From assembly GCA_037893225.1 (NCBI GenBank), contig JAZGUH010000328.1, positions 1,178,001-1,242,000 on the forward strand: 64,000 nt of DNA. The letters are read 5' to 3'. Below the pieces are notes generated by a model. That model was not told where the DNA came from and did not search any database. It saw only the letters and a program-made list of their open reading frames with translations. This DNA comes from Hippasteria phrygiana (Eukaryota; Echinodermata; Asteroidea; Valvatida; Goniasteridae). A program made the translations under genes and the position numbers. Below are positions 25,449-37,812 of this stretch, piece by piece. The first letter of the stretch is position 1. Every line of letters starts with the position of its first letter.

Positions 25449-25722
25449 CACCCACCCACCCACCCACCCACCCACCCACCCACCCACCCACCCACCCACC
25501 CACCCACCCACCCACCCACCCACCCACCCACCCACCCACCCACCCACCCACCCACCCACCCACCCACCCACCCACCCACCCACCCACCCACCCACCCACC
25601 CACCCACCCACCCACCCACCCACCCACCCACCCACCCACCCACCCACCCACCCACCCACCCACCCACCCACCCACCCACCCACCCACCCACCCACCCACC
25701 CACCCACCCACCCACCCACCCA
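25449..25722. repeat. Pure (CACC)n tetranucleotide array, about 68 units
   Basis: 274 bases of uninterrupted CACC/CCCA. The minus strand is (GGGT)n, a repeated G-quadruplex motif. Its open frames (Thr-His-Pro-Pro or Gly-Gly-Trp-Val repeats) are by-products of a 4-base unit and not genes. Confidence 0.98.
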
Positions 25723-25882
25723 AAACAATAGCTGGCAATTACACATATTCTGTCCTATTGACTTATGATGATACTTCGCTCACTCTATCAATAATTAATC
25801 TACATCACTAAGTTCCAAAATGAGAATGATGTTACTTGATTCTACATATTACTATGCACTTTTTGTTTGTACAAAATGTTAC

Positions 25883-26020
25883 AGGTTATGTATGTTCGAG
25901 GACAAGAGAAAGAAAATACAAAGGAAACTTTCTTGTCCTCGCAAGTCGGTCTTTTGTTGAAATCGGTCCTCAGAAGTAAAAAAATATGTGCTTAGTCTAC
26001 GGGGTTGGGTTATATTAAAG
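25883..26020 (+). repeat. Dispersed repeat, copy 1 (mate at 39,488)
   Basis: GAGGACAAGAGAAAG, GTCCTCAGAAGTAA, GTGCTTAGTCTA and GGGGTTGGGTTA occur in the same order at 39,488-39,612. Short non-coding family. Confidence 0.65.
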
Positions 26021-26903
26021 AATAGGAAACACAAAGCATTGTCCGCGGAAGTATTGGGAAAGTACGCCATGTTCTGTCAATTCATGTACAATGTATTATG
26101 CTAAATGTCAGCCAAGGGTCAATTTTTTGTTTAAATCGGTTGTTCAAATTGTAATTCTAAAATTGCTTAGCATCCTTTTTCCTCTGGCCCCTGGGAAAGT
26201 CGTCGTGTCTGAAATCCTCATTTATATATTTTTAAAAGTACACAGGCCATCTGGATAACAACTACATATGTAGTTTTCTACGAAGGAAGTAGCAGGCTAG
26301 ACAGGATTAGTGTGTTCTCCTTGTGGTTGACCTTTACCAGTTGGAATCCACCTGATTAATTGCCTAAAACAAAACACCTCATTATCGTCAATTCACACTT
26401 TTTGCCTGCCAACCAAGAGGCTACTTGAAAATCACTCAAATCCCCATTAGCACCTTGCACACTACAAGGACAATTTTTATGCAGTCAGCTTTTCTTTGTT
26501 CAGAAATTTCTCAGCAATGGAGGAAGCTATAGATCTTGTGGACCCATGTGGTGCTAATTAAACATGGGCTAGGCTGAGATATTTGGACAGAAAACATGCC
26601 TCCTAGCAACATGAACTGTAGCCAGAAGATTTTGTTGGTTTTTTGTGTCACTCCTTTAGAACCACTGGTAAGAATAACAAGACCACAGCCACAAGTAAAG
26701 TTTCCAGTTGCACCAGTGAGTGATGGGGCGAAAATGGGAACAATGTACACACAGGAATTTTACTTCTTAAAATAATCAAGATTTCTTTCCTTGAGTTAAT
26801 TTAATATTGTCTAGTAGGATAGGAAATACTACGTTGGTCTACATACCAGTACATATACATGCACATGTGTATTTTTGTATTTGTTTAGTGAACTCACTTA
26901 ATA

Positions 26904-26929
26904 CATGGAGGAAGGATCCTTCCTCCATG
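26904..26929. repeat. 26-base perfect palindrome
   Basis: CATGGAGGAAGGA followed immediately by its exact complement TCCTTCCTCCATG. Confidence 0.9.
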
Positions 26930-27050
26930 CTTAATACAAGGCTAAAAGCCAATCTAAGCAAAGGGTTACAATCAGAGGTGGTAGGGTTGGCCACATTTTG
27001 AATTGTCAACCCTACCACCCTGACAGATCTAAATAATTCTTCAACCGATT
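26930..27050 (+). repeat. Dispersed repeat, copy 1 (mate at 61,762)
   Basis: AATACAAGGCTAAAAGCC, AAAGGGTTACAA, CAGAGGTGGT, TTGGCCACATTTT and CAGATCTAAATAA occur in the same order downstream of ALG5. GGTGGTAGGGTTG and its complement CAACCCTACCACC form a local hairpin here only. Confidence 0.65.
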
Positions 27051-28691
27051 CCGGAGAAATTATCCCAATTTTCAGACCTATAAACCCAGGTGGGGCAAAT
27101 TCACCCCCCTCTTTTTGGTCTAAATCTTTGAAGATAGTTTCAATCTTTGAAATGGAAATGCAGTCTCATCACCTTTTCTTCTTGATGTTTCCTGGGGGAA
27201 AATATAACTGCAGACCCCCTACGTCCCAAAACAGACAATTGTCCAAGCCTCCTAAGGATTTGGAATCACTCCCATCTGTGGAGTGTCACAACACATACCT
27301 AATTACATCACAGATGTAACACAGACGCTGCACAGACCAGGACAGTTTATGTGCTTCCTGACAACCCAAATGGGGGGGTAACTTCCAAGGTAAGTATGGC
27401 GGCCAGGTGCCCTTCATAGGGCTAAAATGTCAAAAAATTGCAATTATTAGGTTATTAATCAGAAGGTGTAAGTCCCCAAACCTTGGCTCAGTCATGTTCC
27501 AGGGCACCATTTACGAACTGAACGAGTTTAGCATCTTGATTTGTGGAGATTTATTTTGGGGACTACAAGATGGAAAAACAATGGGGGGTTGCTGGAATGG
27601 AAGATTTTGTTAAAAAGTCATGCTTTGGCTATTACGGTCCAAATAAAACTGGTTGTAAAGTAGTTTTGTTACACGTACATGTATACCGTAATGGGTCAGC
27701 CAAGTCATGGCACATGTTCACATCATTATATTGTAGGAAAAATATGTATGATGAAGGCCCCAGTGTTTTTAAACAATGAATGTTTAGAAATTTTAAACGC
27801 ATTCACATGTTTTTAGCTTTGTCTTTAGTCTTACTTCACTGACTTCATACGTGAGGCCTGGACCAGGATACTGAATCTGTTCTTGAACTGTGTACATTTT
27901 ATTTGTTTCAGGCTGAAAATTCCCTGTACAAATTACTTGCACCTTGGGCAATTGGGCATTTCAAACAACTTGTGCTTACAATATTAAATGTAAATGCACT
28001 TGTTTCTGTAACGTTTCATACGGCTGAACTAAAGAAATCTTCAGTTCAGCTTTTAACATTTTGTCATTTTAGTGTAATCTCGAAAGTGATAAAACTTTTG
28101 TCCACAATTCACACAAGCATCAGTGCACCAAGTGAAAAAAAAACAACCAGAGCAGCTGAAGTAAAACCTTTGTTATTTAACTATAATTTGTTTTTTTTTA
28201 TCATTCAGAAATATCTCAAAGCATACAAAGTACATGTAACTGTGCTACTTCCATTCAATGATAACTTGCATTTGATTATTTGTTCACTCGTGTTGCAAGC
28301 ACTACAGTGGTCCATATAATTTCTATCCCTTTGTTTTGGTCGAAAGACAGTAAATCAAGAATGTTATGTAGCAAACATGTGCACAATCCAAGTGATGTAC
28401 GTGTATTTTGCAACCTGGAAATTGTAATTTTTATATGAACAAAAAACTATCAATAAAGTTTGGCATAAAATAACAATTTGTCATGCATGGCTGTACATCA
28501 TATGGCTTCCGAGTACAAGTTTCATCCCCTCCCTCCCGAGTAATTTAAACAGAAAAACGATGATAAGCCTGTCTCTGTTTTCTTCTTACTCACCATGGCA
28601 GCAAAATGGCAAAATTTCCAGTCAACAAAAGAAGCCCTTACAGACTGCCAGGGAGTCTCCATTACCATGGTAGTGAGTCAAGTACTTGAAC

Positions 28692-28741
28692 ATTGATTCA
28701 ACATGCTTTTAATGGCCTTTATAAAAGCATGTTGAATCAAT
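28692..28741. repeat. Compact 50-base hairpin
   Basis: ATTGATTCAACATGCTTTTA faces its complement TAAAAGCATGTTGAATCAAT across a loop of about 10 bases, with a fully paired 20-bp stem. Could be a MITE remnant or a short structured RNA; the stem is shorter than a typical pre-miRNA. Confidence 0.8.
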
Positions 28742-29049
28742 TTACATCAGGTTTCATACTAACAAAAAGCCAATCGGGCCTTCATCAGGAACTTCTAGAA
28801 GAACAAGATGCATATCCTATGAACAGTGTAGTACTCTCAACCAGTGCTGGGAATGGCTAACAAATGGAGCATTGTCTGAAAATCAACTTATCTATCTGTT
28901 CATAGTATATTTTAAAGATAAGGATGCCATGATACTGAAACAACTTCTATGGAACTGGAGCAAGCAAACAATTGCGACAATTGTGACAGGCCACTCTGAT
29001 ACTTTTATATTTTGTTGAGTTGTAAATAGCTGCAGTTTTTTTTAATGGG

Positions 29050-29270
29050 TTTACACTTTGCGTACGGAAGACGCCATATGGCGTAAAAAAGAAGAAGTGC
29101 CACCAGGCCGGATGACGCCACTGGCCGCCGTTTGTGCATTTTCAATCCATTGTTGGATTGTTGTGTATGTCATGCTTGACTGCACAAACACATTGTAGCG
29201 GTTCGCCTGGCTGCCAGAACCGCTGCAACACCCCGACATCTCCCGTAAAATACCGTGCTCAAGGGGTTAA
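29050..29270 (-). mobile_element. piggyBac-like 220-bp MITE, copy 2
   Basis: Same family as 7,420 in reverse orientation: CAAGGGGTTAA at the right edge and CACTTTGCGTACGG at a slightly decayed left edge, with CATCCGGCC and GTGTTTGTGCAGTCAAGC complements inside. Confidence 0.83.
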
Positions 29271-29430
29271 CAAAATCATGTAAACAGAAAAACAGAACAC
29301 AAAAGTTTCATTTCTAAACGCTTTGTTTTGATGGTAAATATCAAAGGCTTCTCCACACTAGACAAATCTCAGGGTTGACGCAGGATCAAAAACAAGCGAT
29401 GTTTCACACTTGATAATTTTCATCTCCAAT

Positions 29431-29500
29431 AAATCCCTAACGCTGCTGAATCCATCAATATCAACACAAATTTCCACACACCATAGGGGGTTAGGGTTAA
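29431..29500 (-). mobile_element. Telomere-ended repeat element (copy 5, short)
   Basis: CCCTAACGCTGCTGAATCC to TAGGGGGTTAGGGTTAA, with CCATCAATATCA and ATTTCCACACACC. Nearly the same 70-bp unit recurs at 37,436. Confidence 0.65.
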
Positions 29501-31450
29501 ACCACCCCTGGTTGAACTCAACCCTGCTCCAGACTAGGGTGTGATTTCTCACCTCGGGTTGAAACACTCGCCCAGGTTAGAAACAGTGTAAAATGAGCAG
29601 GGGCGCGTTTGGGCCACGTTTAACTCCAAACAAAATGGGAAACGATGCAGGGTGGAAAATTCAAGACTGGGATGGCCCCAGTTTGACTTGAAATCTGGCT
29701 GAGAGGCTTTTCTAGCATGGAAAGGTCTGAAGAGCTACAAATAAAATGCCAATGAAAATGGAATGGTCACTCAGAAGTTTATCATTAGTGACCTGACTGG
29801 ACAAAGCTCATAAACTGACTTGCTAGACAAGGGGAGCCCCTGTGGAACTCATTACAAAGCCATTATGGCTTATTACTATCAGGCAAGGTAGTCCTTTTGA
29901 AGAATGCCCAATAAAGGTATGATACATGTTCTGCTGTCCTGAGTTTAACCATCGATTGGTCCCAAGGGAGATCGTAAACTGTTGGCCACATGCTTGTAAA
30001 GGTGCTCTTCCTTTTTATGACCATTTTCAACTACTTGTTTACAGACAAAAAAGGAAGCCAGTACATGTTTATGTGCAGTGTTCTGCTTTACCACAAGATA
30101 TAGGCTCTTGCAGGAGTACCATGGTGTAGCAAGAGTAATTCTCAATCAACATTGTGTTGAAGTTTGCAACTCTTCCCTGTACTGGTCAGCCAACAGCAAC
30201 AAAATACACAACTTTTGAGCAGCAATTTTGAAAAATGAAACTTGCCTGATTGTGGTGGAAACAGCTCGTTCCCAATGTTAAGTCTTAAAACTTAAAAATG
30301 TTTTCAAGACAGCAGGTTTGCTTGCATTGCAAAATATTGAAAAGTGGCCATCATAAAGGCTGGCAAACTGGGTGACTTGTGTGAAGCTTGATTGGTCCAT
30401 CAAATAACTTCTTCTTTTTTTCTTTTTTTTTATTCCCCGAGTATCTTTTATCCAACCTTTTGTTTTCAAAGTTAAAACAGCAACCATCCTGAATGTTCCA
30501 GTCACAGAGACACAAAATAATTATAATTTACTTTTGACTCCCCACATGCTTCTTTAGCTATAGGGCCTTCGCATTCTTGGTCCTTGGTAGACCATGCTTG
30601 GACAGACAGATTGCAACATAATGTTCTTTACATGGACAAAGTTGTGATTTTACCACGGAGGTAGGAAACAGACTTTGAAATGGTGACTGAAGTATGTCAG
30701 ATATGTTTGTTTGATTGATATTAGAAGTTTTAAAAGTCTTTTTGTCAAGACCTCTTAAAAATTACACATGTTCCAGAGGTGGTCATGCATTTCAAAATAT
30801 TCTACTTGTAAGGATCTCTTCAGCCATAATAATTTTAGCACAAACACTTTTTTAAGCCCAATTTGGCACATCCAAGACACTATAATTTTATTTAAGCTCC
30901 ATAACCTTGGTCAGGCAATAAGCCTACAAATTGCTCCACATGTGCTCATTCTGGTCACTAAGCTCTTCTTTGGACAGATAAAAAAACCTGATGATACATT
31001 CCTCTCAGTACCAGCCTACAACCCCTTAACCAATTCCCATGGGAAGACCACCTTCTCCATCATTTCCTTCTTTCCTACAACCCATCAACCTTCATGACCT
31101 TCACTTAGAGAAAGCCCTGCAAATGACTGAGGTCTCTAAAAACAGCCATTTCACACCAGGAATTGCACGCAGTCCAGCAGGTTAATTGAAAGCACTCCCA
31201 TAAACTAAACCAGCCACTTGAGCTAGTGGAAAGGGTGCCTAAAGAATGTCCAAATACTTTACAGGAGACAATTTCAGGTACTTAGCTTTCGAGACAGGTG
31301 TCTGTTATGAACAAGGGGATAGTCATCCCCCCAGATGGATTTGTCAAAGAGAATGTGAGGTTTTTCTCCATAATTCACCACCTTTAGATTGGGATTTTGC
31401 TTTATCCAGTGGCTCTGACAAGATGCATTAGATATGGTGTGAAGCTCAGA
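29501..31450. other. Non-coding stretch, no gene recognised
   Basis: No domain-bearing frame or bounded element beyond possible transposon words (GGTTGAACTCAACCC) at 29,505-29,600. Confidence 0.4.
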
Positions 31451-31717
31451 TTAATAACCCAAACCCTGCTGAATCCAACAGGATCCAACAATTTGATATT
31501 CCTGTTGTACCCTGTTGGATTGAGCAGCTAACGCATGTTACAATCCTGTTGGATTCAGCAGACAACAGAAAATATGCCATGGTTGGATTCTGTTGGATTT
31601 AGCAGGCAAGTAATTTTTATGATGTGTTAGATTGAGCAGGAAACCAATCACTGTTGCAATGGACTGTTGGATTTAGCAGAGTAGTCCTGGTGAACCATTA
31701 GGGGGTTGGGGTTTTAA
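31451..31717. mobile_element. Telomere-ended repeat element (copy 6)
   Basis: TTAATAACCCAAACCCTGC to TAGGGGGTTGGGGTTTTAAT. The interior has about five copies of GTTGGATTCAGCAG or its complement, in both orientations and separated by unrelated spacers. Confidence 0.7.
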
Positions 31718-34700
31718 TCACACCTCCGTTAGGGAAGGGGGGGGAGGCAGGAGGATTAAGAGAATAATGCCATCAACAGGATCTCTTCATGAAAACACAT
31801 ACATGTACTCACACAAATTCTAACTCATTGTACAACTGCACTTTTGCACATTCACATGCCATTTCTCACATGATTTTTTCCAGAATGAACTGACAATATT
31901 CATAAAAATAACCTATCTCATACTATTGGTAACTTAGCACCTTGTCTGAACTATTGCCAATGTGTTACCGCCGCTCATGTGAAACAGACTTAATGCATGC
32001 CCAGCCTATGACACGCTGACATTGAGACAAATTTTACAGCTTATTAAACCCAATTTAAAAAGACTATTGTTTTTAACTCTGGTCCACGTTTCACATCTAC
32101 TGCTCATTATGTTCATGTCCACCTTGAAATATTTCAAATATTATGCTATAAATGGTTACTTAAATCAACTTTTAAAATCCCATTTCTCAAAATGTTTTCA
32201 CATGTGGCACTGCCTTGTTCTTTAAGATCATGCTTAAAGTACATGTATTTTTTTAAGCAAAAAATGTTGCATTGAAAGCGATACATTTTTGGTTTTCCCC
32301 CACCCTGGGATATTTGTTGTTTTATGTCTGTTCAAATGAAGGACAAAGGGTAACCGGGAAATCTGAACAGCTTGTAGCCTGCAGGTTGATACAGGTGCAT
32401 AGCTGTTTGGTAACCCAAATTCCAACATTCCCAGGGTCTACTTTTAACTTCATTCTCAGTACACCCTGGCTGGGAAGGTACCTCACCTTTTTCTGATTGG
32501 TTACTGCAATAGCAAGCTGACAATAGGTCTCTCTCAAATGACATCACTTCCTACAGATTGCCACGTGCATCGGCATTTTGGGCGTCAAATTTTCATGACG
32601 CGCATCGGCTGTGCCGTATTTCGGAGAAATTTTGAGCAACATGCGCACGTGTTTAGAATATTTTGCACACTGCATGCACACGCACCTGATGGCGTTAAAC
32701 ACCCATTTGTAATTTTCTTATGAAGATGGCATCCTATGAGAGAGATGTATAATAATAATAACTCGTAACAATTCTATGAAGAGAATCTTTTTCACGATGG
32801 CCGCCCCGCACCTTCTTGGTTTTTTTAAAAATAACTTCGCCATCAGTGCCGAGTCCATTAAATTGGTTCAAAACATGCAACAAACCACTGGGAGGTATTC
32901 TCTCTCTTCTTTTTGGATTTTAATGGATTATTTTGGAGAATGGGATAAAGGGAAGGGGCGGAGGGTCCTAATGAAGTTTTTTTTCAAAGTGAACAAAGAA
33001 AACTGGCAGGAGCAGGATTTGACCCTGCGACCTCCGGAATACCGTACCGTCTTTATAAAATTTTGCTTAATACTTCCCCACCCAAATTCTTATCTATTCA
33101 CCAACCAGCAGACCTGTAAAACTTTATCTGAAAACAAGCCCTGCATACTTGGTGGGGTAATTCCAGCCTTCTACCTCAAAGCATGCGACTTTTCCCCCTT
33201 GATTCTGGAACAGTGACACCAATAACTGTGCTGTGTGTATCTGAAGGCTAGATTTCCCACCACGCCAGGGACAGATTGTATCTTGATATGTTCTGGTTCT
33301 GTGACCACAGTAATTATGAACAAACAGCCTGCAGAAGGTGTAACCATGTACCATCTAAACTTCCTTGGGTTACTTCCATGGCTGAAAGAGGGAGTGCATA
33401 TTCAAGAGAAGACAGACACTTATAAATGCAGGGTCACAAGTCCACAGAACTTGCCCATACTGGTACTAACTGGTACATGTACATGTATACATGCATCTTA
33501 AATTGGTTGCTTATTTGGTTTAGAATAAGATGAAGATCTTTTTCAATGCCCATCACAGAAAGCAGTCAACAATACCCTTTATCACCATCTACTCGTATTA
33601 TTTGTGAATTTAAACCTTTACTCTTCCTGTACGGAGCTTGTGCCAATATTATTTCTGGGGCTAAAACAAATCATGCAAGACATGAGATTATTCAGAATGA
33701 GTTTTAATTTATTTCATTTCATCCTCACCCATAATACCTACATAGTCCCGCAGAGTCAAAATCCATCACTGCTTATTAAATGCCACTGGTCCTGGGTAGA
33801 TTTTCTGTAACTTTTTTTTTAAAAATGAACCCAATCGCTATATGTAAAACGGTACATGAACGTGTATGAACAATGGATGCAGATTATGCACATGTCCATA
33901 CATGTATTGAAACAAATGCTCCTATGCGGACCTACAAGAAGTCTATAAAAGATTGCCAAAACCATTTCATTAATCACACAGTGATCAAGTCCTTTTAAAT
34001 TTCAGCAACAGACGAGAATCTTATGAATAACACAGGTGTCTCCCCCCCCCCCCCCCCCCCACTCCATGCACAAAAGCCCCACTTCTGCATTGGACAAGCA
34101 CTGCTAAATTATTTTTACAAACAACGCCCAACAGCTCTCAATCCACCCAGGTACTTGAAAACGGAAAAAAACCTTGGCTAGGAACACAGGGACATGTCCA
34201 CTACAAAGATCTACTTCATGCTTGTCATTGGACAGTGACATGCAAGCCCATGTTAAAATTTCTTGAGTGCATTTAATGACGCTTACAGGTGGAAGCGTGA
34301 AGCTACTACACTATCAGTTCATGACAACAACAAAATGAACGAAGGATGTATGTAATTTGCTCACTTCACCAACTTTGAGTTTCTTTTTCTCAAAACAAGT
34401 GGTCATGAATCAAACAACTTCAAAAGGTTGTAGGTCGGTCTAGGATAGAGCTGCATGTAACTACTTCTTTCATGAAACACATGTATAAACTTAGTCTTCA
34501 ATTTTTCTATTTGCTACTTTACACAAATTTTGTGCGGTCAGCTCACATTGTAACATTTACACAGATTTTGAACAATCAATAAAAAGGTATAAACAAGAAC
34601 TAAAAAAAACAACCTATGCCATGGGTTTTACAAGCTTCAAGTGAGCATTTTATAACACTCCTGTACAGGTTGAAACGTGAAGCTCCTGTAAATCTGTGAC

Positions 34701-35060
34701 AAACAAAATTAACATTGAATAACTACACATGCCTGTACATGTACAAAATGTACAATTCCATACATGTACAATTCCAAAGATTGTATTCATCGTGAAGCAA
34801 TGAACATGCACTAAATAACCCTTGTGCTCCTGCAAGATTCAAATGATAATTTTCCAACACTCCAGGTCCACACAATATCACACAAAAGCTACCACTTTTG
34901 ATCTCTTCTTTGTAAATTCCCAAATCAAAGTGATATACCAGCCCACAGCCGAACCATTTATTGACAAGATTTCAACCACTGCTAAGATTGCAAGATTTGA
35001 TAATCTTCTTTGGGATAAAGAATTAAAATCTGGGCTCATTTGCAGGTACAGATCAACACT
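31718..35060. other. Non-coding stretch, no gene recognised
   Basis: Contains a C-run at 34,042-34,060 and a possible tRNA-like scrap at 33,002-33,050. The frame at 32,776-33,216 has no recognisable domain. Confidence 0.4.
33002..33050 (-). repeat. Possible tRNA-derived (SINE head) fragment
   Basis: On the minus strand GCAGGGTCAAATCCTGC forms a T-arm-like stem-loop close to the B-box consensus, followed by TCCTGCCA. No credible A box or cloverleaf 5' half is present, so it is not an intact tRNA gene. Confidence 0.35.
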
Positions 35061-35411
35061 TAAAGCCTTTTCGCACTACGAAAAATCTCCGTGTTCACGT
35101 GTTGTACCCGGGTCCGACACGTGTTGACTTTTCACACTACAACATTTTCAACACGGCACTGACCCGTGTAGAGTGCTCAACCCAGGTTGAAACTAACCCT
35201 GCTCGGGAGGTGGGTTGAAAGCTCTCGACCCATGTAGAGAAGTTTGACTCGTGTTGAAAACAACTCTGGGTTGAGTTTGACCCGTGTAACCACGTTGAGT
35301 AGTGTGAAAAGGTAGCGTAATTGACCAGTGTTGAAATGTTTTAAAAGTCTACACGGGTTGGACCCGTGTATTTCTACACGGTCGAACGTACATAGTGTGA
35401 AAACGCCTTTA
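35061..35411. mobile_element. 350-bp MITE with TAAAGGCGTTTTCACACTA ends
   Basis: TAAAGCCTTTTCGCACTACG on the left is matched by AGTGTGAAAACGCCTTTA on the right. The interior is built of ACACGTGTTGA/AACACGGGT-type words in both orientations. Non-coding. Confidence 0.78.
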
Positions 35412-36086
35412 GACAGCTTTCAGTCTGTCTCATCCTCAACTCAAGACCTTGTGATACAGACCAGATGTTGCCACCTCAGACAAAAAAACCCTGAAAAATC
35501 AAGCCAGCTTTCATTCTCCTGCTAGAGAAGAAACGAGCAGGGTTGGAAAACCTGCCCAGTGATTGGGGAACAGAGTAGAGCCCCCAATTAGTTTTTGTTG
35601 AAAGCCCCAGGGGTCTTAGGACCTGCTGTATGGGGCATTCCAGAGGCTGCTTCCAAGGTTTGAATTAGCTGGGATAACAATGAAATGGTAGCAGGAAGCT
35701 ACAGAAGCAGCCAACAGTTCGATTGCATGTGCGGTTGCTTGAGTGAGAGGTTCATTTGGTTATGCTGTATCCAAATGGGCCATGATCTTCCACACAGACT
35801 CTGTGCTATAAGCACTGGCCTTATATTTTTTTCATGGTATCAGTGATTGTTGTTTCATTGTGCCGCTTGCCATTACCAAATGAATTCCATTTGTTACTAA
35901 ACTTGTGCATCCTCGCCCATTTGAATCAAAGAATGTCCACTTTTTCGCCATTTCTCCTCAACAAAACTGAATGCAAAAATCAATTGTAGACCATTATAAT
36001 GCAGACAAGGGTTTTATTAAAACTACATTTTACTTCTTAACCTATCCCACAAGTCAGTAAAAAAGCAACCTAAAACTTGATTTCTC
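35412..36086. other. Non-coding stretch, no gene recognised
   Basis: No bounded element or domain-bearing frame seen. Confidence 0.45.
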
Positions 36087-36376
36087 TTAACCCCTTGAGT
36101 ACGGTATTTTACGGGAGACGTTGGGGTGCCGCCGCGGCTCTGGCAGCCAAGCGAACCGCTACAATGTGTTTGTGCAGTCAAGCGTAACCTATACAGACAA
36201 TAATCCAACAATGGATTGAAACTGCACAAACAGCGGCCAATGGCGTCATCCGGCCTGGTGGCACTGTTTAATCCAACAATAAATTGAAACTGCACAAACA
36301 GCGGCCAATAGCATCATCCGGCCTGGTGGCACTATTTTTTTGCGCCATATTCCGTCATCCGTACGCAAGGGGTTAA
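36087..36376 (+). mobile_element. piggyBac-like MITE, copy 3, with internal duplication
   Basis: TTAACCCCTTGAGTACGG to CGTACGCAAGGGGTTAA, same family as 7,420. The segment from AATCCAACAATGGATTG to CCGGCCTGGTGGCACT is duplicated in tandem, making this copy about 70 bases longer. Confidence 0.85.
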
Positions 36377-37435
36377 AATATTAGAAGTGTAAAATCAACC
36401 CACATGTTAGTAAACCTTCATGAGGGCTTGTGAAATGTACATTAGTAAACAAGCCCATTGGGCTACATGTGGCGAGGAAAATATTTTAGCGCAAATCATG
36501 CTGTAGAAATGCTATAGGCCTATTGTACATTTGTACATGAATGCCACTGTACATTTTAACACACAAAGAGCATTTAAATGTACTTTGGAAAGACCAGTAG
36601 TTTGTACCTAGTCCATAGAGTTTGTGTGCAAGTTATCTACACTCAACTCTTGTTGATCTTACAGTCTGCCCCGGCCACCTTTCCAGTTTGTTCCTAACAG
36701 CCAGTCTATTCTTATGCAAATGCTCCTCCGACGACACCAATGGACACATGCTGTCTCAGGGTAAACCTACCGGAATACAGCAGGGCCGATCCAGTGCAAG
36801 CATAGAGCAAGGAGTCCTTGCTCTATATACAAGTCAATATCCAAACTCCACTCCTCACATTGTTGTGTGCGGTGTGAGTAAGAGAGCCGGGTATTGTTAC
36901 AGAATACTGCACAAATGATGACGGTAGCTTTGGTTGGGAAATTTTTAACTGATGGGTTAAAAAATAATTATCAATCTCAATGGTTTGACCTGCTGGGCTT
37001 CCAATTTTATATTTCAGAAAAAAAAATACAAATGGGAGTATTCAAATTCGTTCGGCGGTTTCCAATGAATCTACAAAAGCCTGCGAGCTGTTATTTGCAA
37101 ACGCTCTGGTAAAGCTGGGAGATCTGAAATGACTGAGGCAGAAACACAACAAGTTTGGGGAGAGGTGAATATCCGCAACTAATTGAGGTCAGCAGAGTTC
37201 TGGACAACAAGCATTTACATGTAAATACACTGTACCGTACTCTTGGACTTGCGTGATGTACGAAATGTGACATGATATGTGAATTGACAGTGTTTTGGAT
37301 TTGCCTATACAAAAAGCATTTGGTATATATTAGTATGACTGAAAATATCTTGAAAAGTAAAGCCTGATGTGTACACATAACCACCAATTGAAAATGTGGT
37401 GTGTTTTTTCTCTAAAATCCTTGACAAAAAGACTT
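36377..37435. other. Non-coding stretch, no gene recognised
   Basis: Short palindrome GAGCAAGGAGTCCTTGCTC at about 36,807. Nothing else recognised. Confidence 0.4.
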
Positions 37436-37503
37436 TTAACCCCAACACTGCTGACTCCATCAATATCACTACGAATTTCCACACACCCTGGGGGGTTAGG
37501 GTA
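37436..37503 (-). mobile_element. Telomere-ended repeat element (copy 7, short)
   Basis: TTAACCCCAACACTGCTGAC to CTGGGGGGTTAGGG, with CCATCAATATCAC and AATTTCCACACACCC. Closest relative is 29,431-29,500. Confidence 0.65.
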
Positions 37504-37587
37504 AGAATTTGATCCACAAAAGTTGATATTTGACATACATGTACATGTACTTCAGTCACTGATTCAATGTCTATTTGTTTCTTGCCA

Positions 37588-37651
37588 CTAACTCCCTAGG
37601 GTGTGTGCAAAATCATATTAAAATTGGAGGATTCAGGACGGTTAGGGTTAA
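37588..37651 (+). mobile_element. Telomere-ended repeat element (copy 8, short)
   Basis: CTAACTCCCTAGGGTGTGTG to GGACGGTTAGGGTTAA. It is the same unit as copies 5 and 7 in opposite orientation and lies only 85 bases from copy 7. Confidence 0.65.
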
Positions 37652-37812
37652 TACCTGGTTCAAAATCATGGTTTTGTTCGTAGATGACTAAAGGGAAAGC
37701 CGATTCAAGAAATAAAAAGAATGTGGTTGCACGATGTGCCTACAAAAGCAGATTAAACAAGAACAAAACATTAATGTTGGAGTTGGAATTGATTTGCCAA
37801 GAACACGTGGAC

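Larger units (their letters stand above)
25723..29049. other. Non-coding stretch with small repeats
   Basis: Holds a repeat at 25,883-26,020 shared with 39,488-39,612, a 26-base palindrome at 26,904, a repeat at 26,930-27,050 shared with 61,762-61,860, and a perfect hairpin at 28,692. The 138-codon frame at 27,903-28,319 has no recognisable domain. Confidence 0.45.

Noticed and set aside
25158..25811. Long frames of repeated Gly-Gly-Trp-Val or Thr-His-Pro-Pro on both strands
   Set aside because: They are translations of a pure 4-base microsatellite, open in all frames because no stop can arise; flanks show no coding signal.
33002..33090. Intact tRNA gene on the minus strand
   Set aside because: Only a T-arm-like part is present; no D-arm, anticodon arm or acceptor pairing could be built.
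32776..33216. 146-codon plus-strand frame
   Set aside because: No recognisable family; it overlaps a tRNA-like repeat scrap on the other strand.
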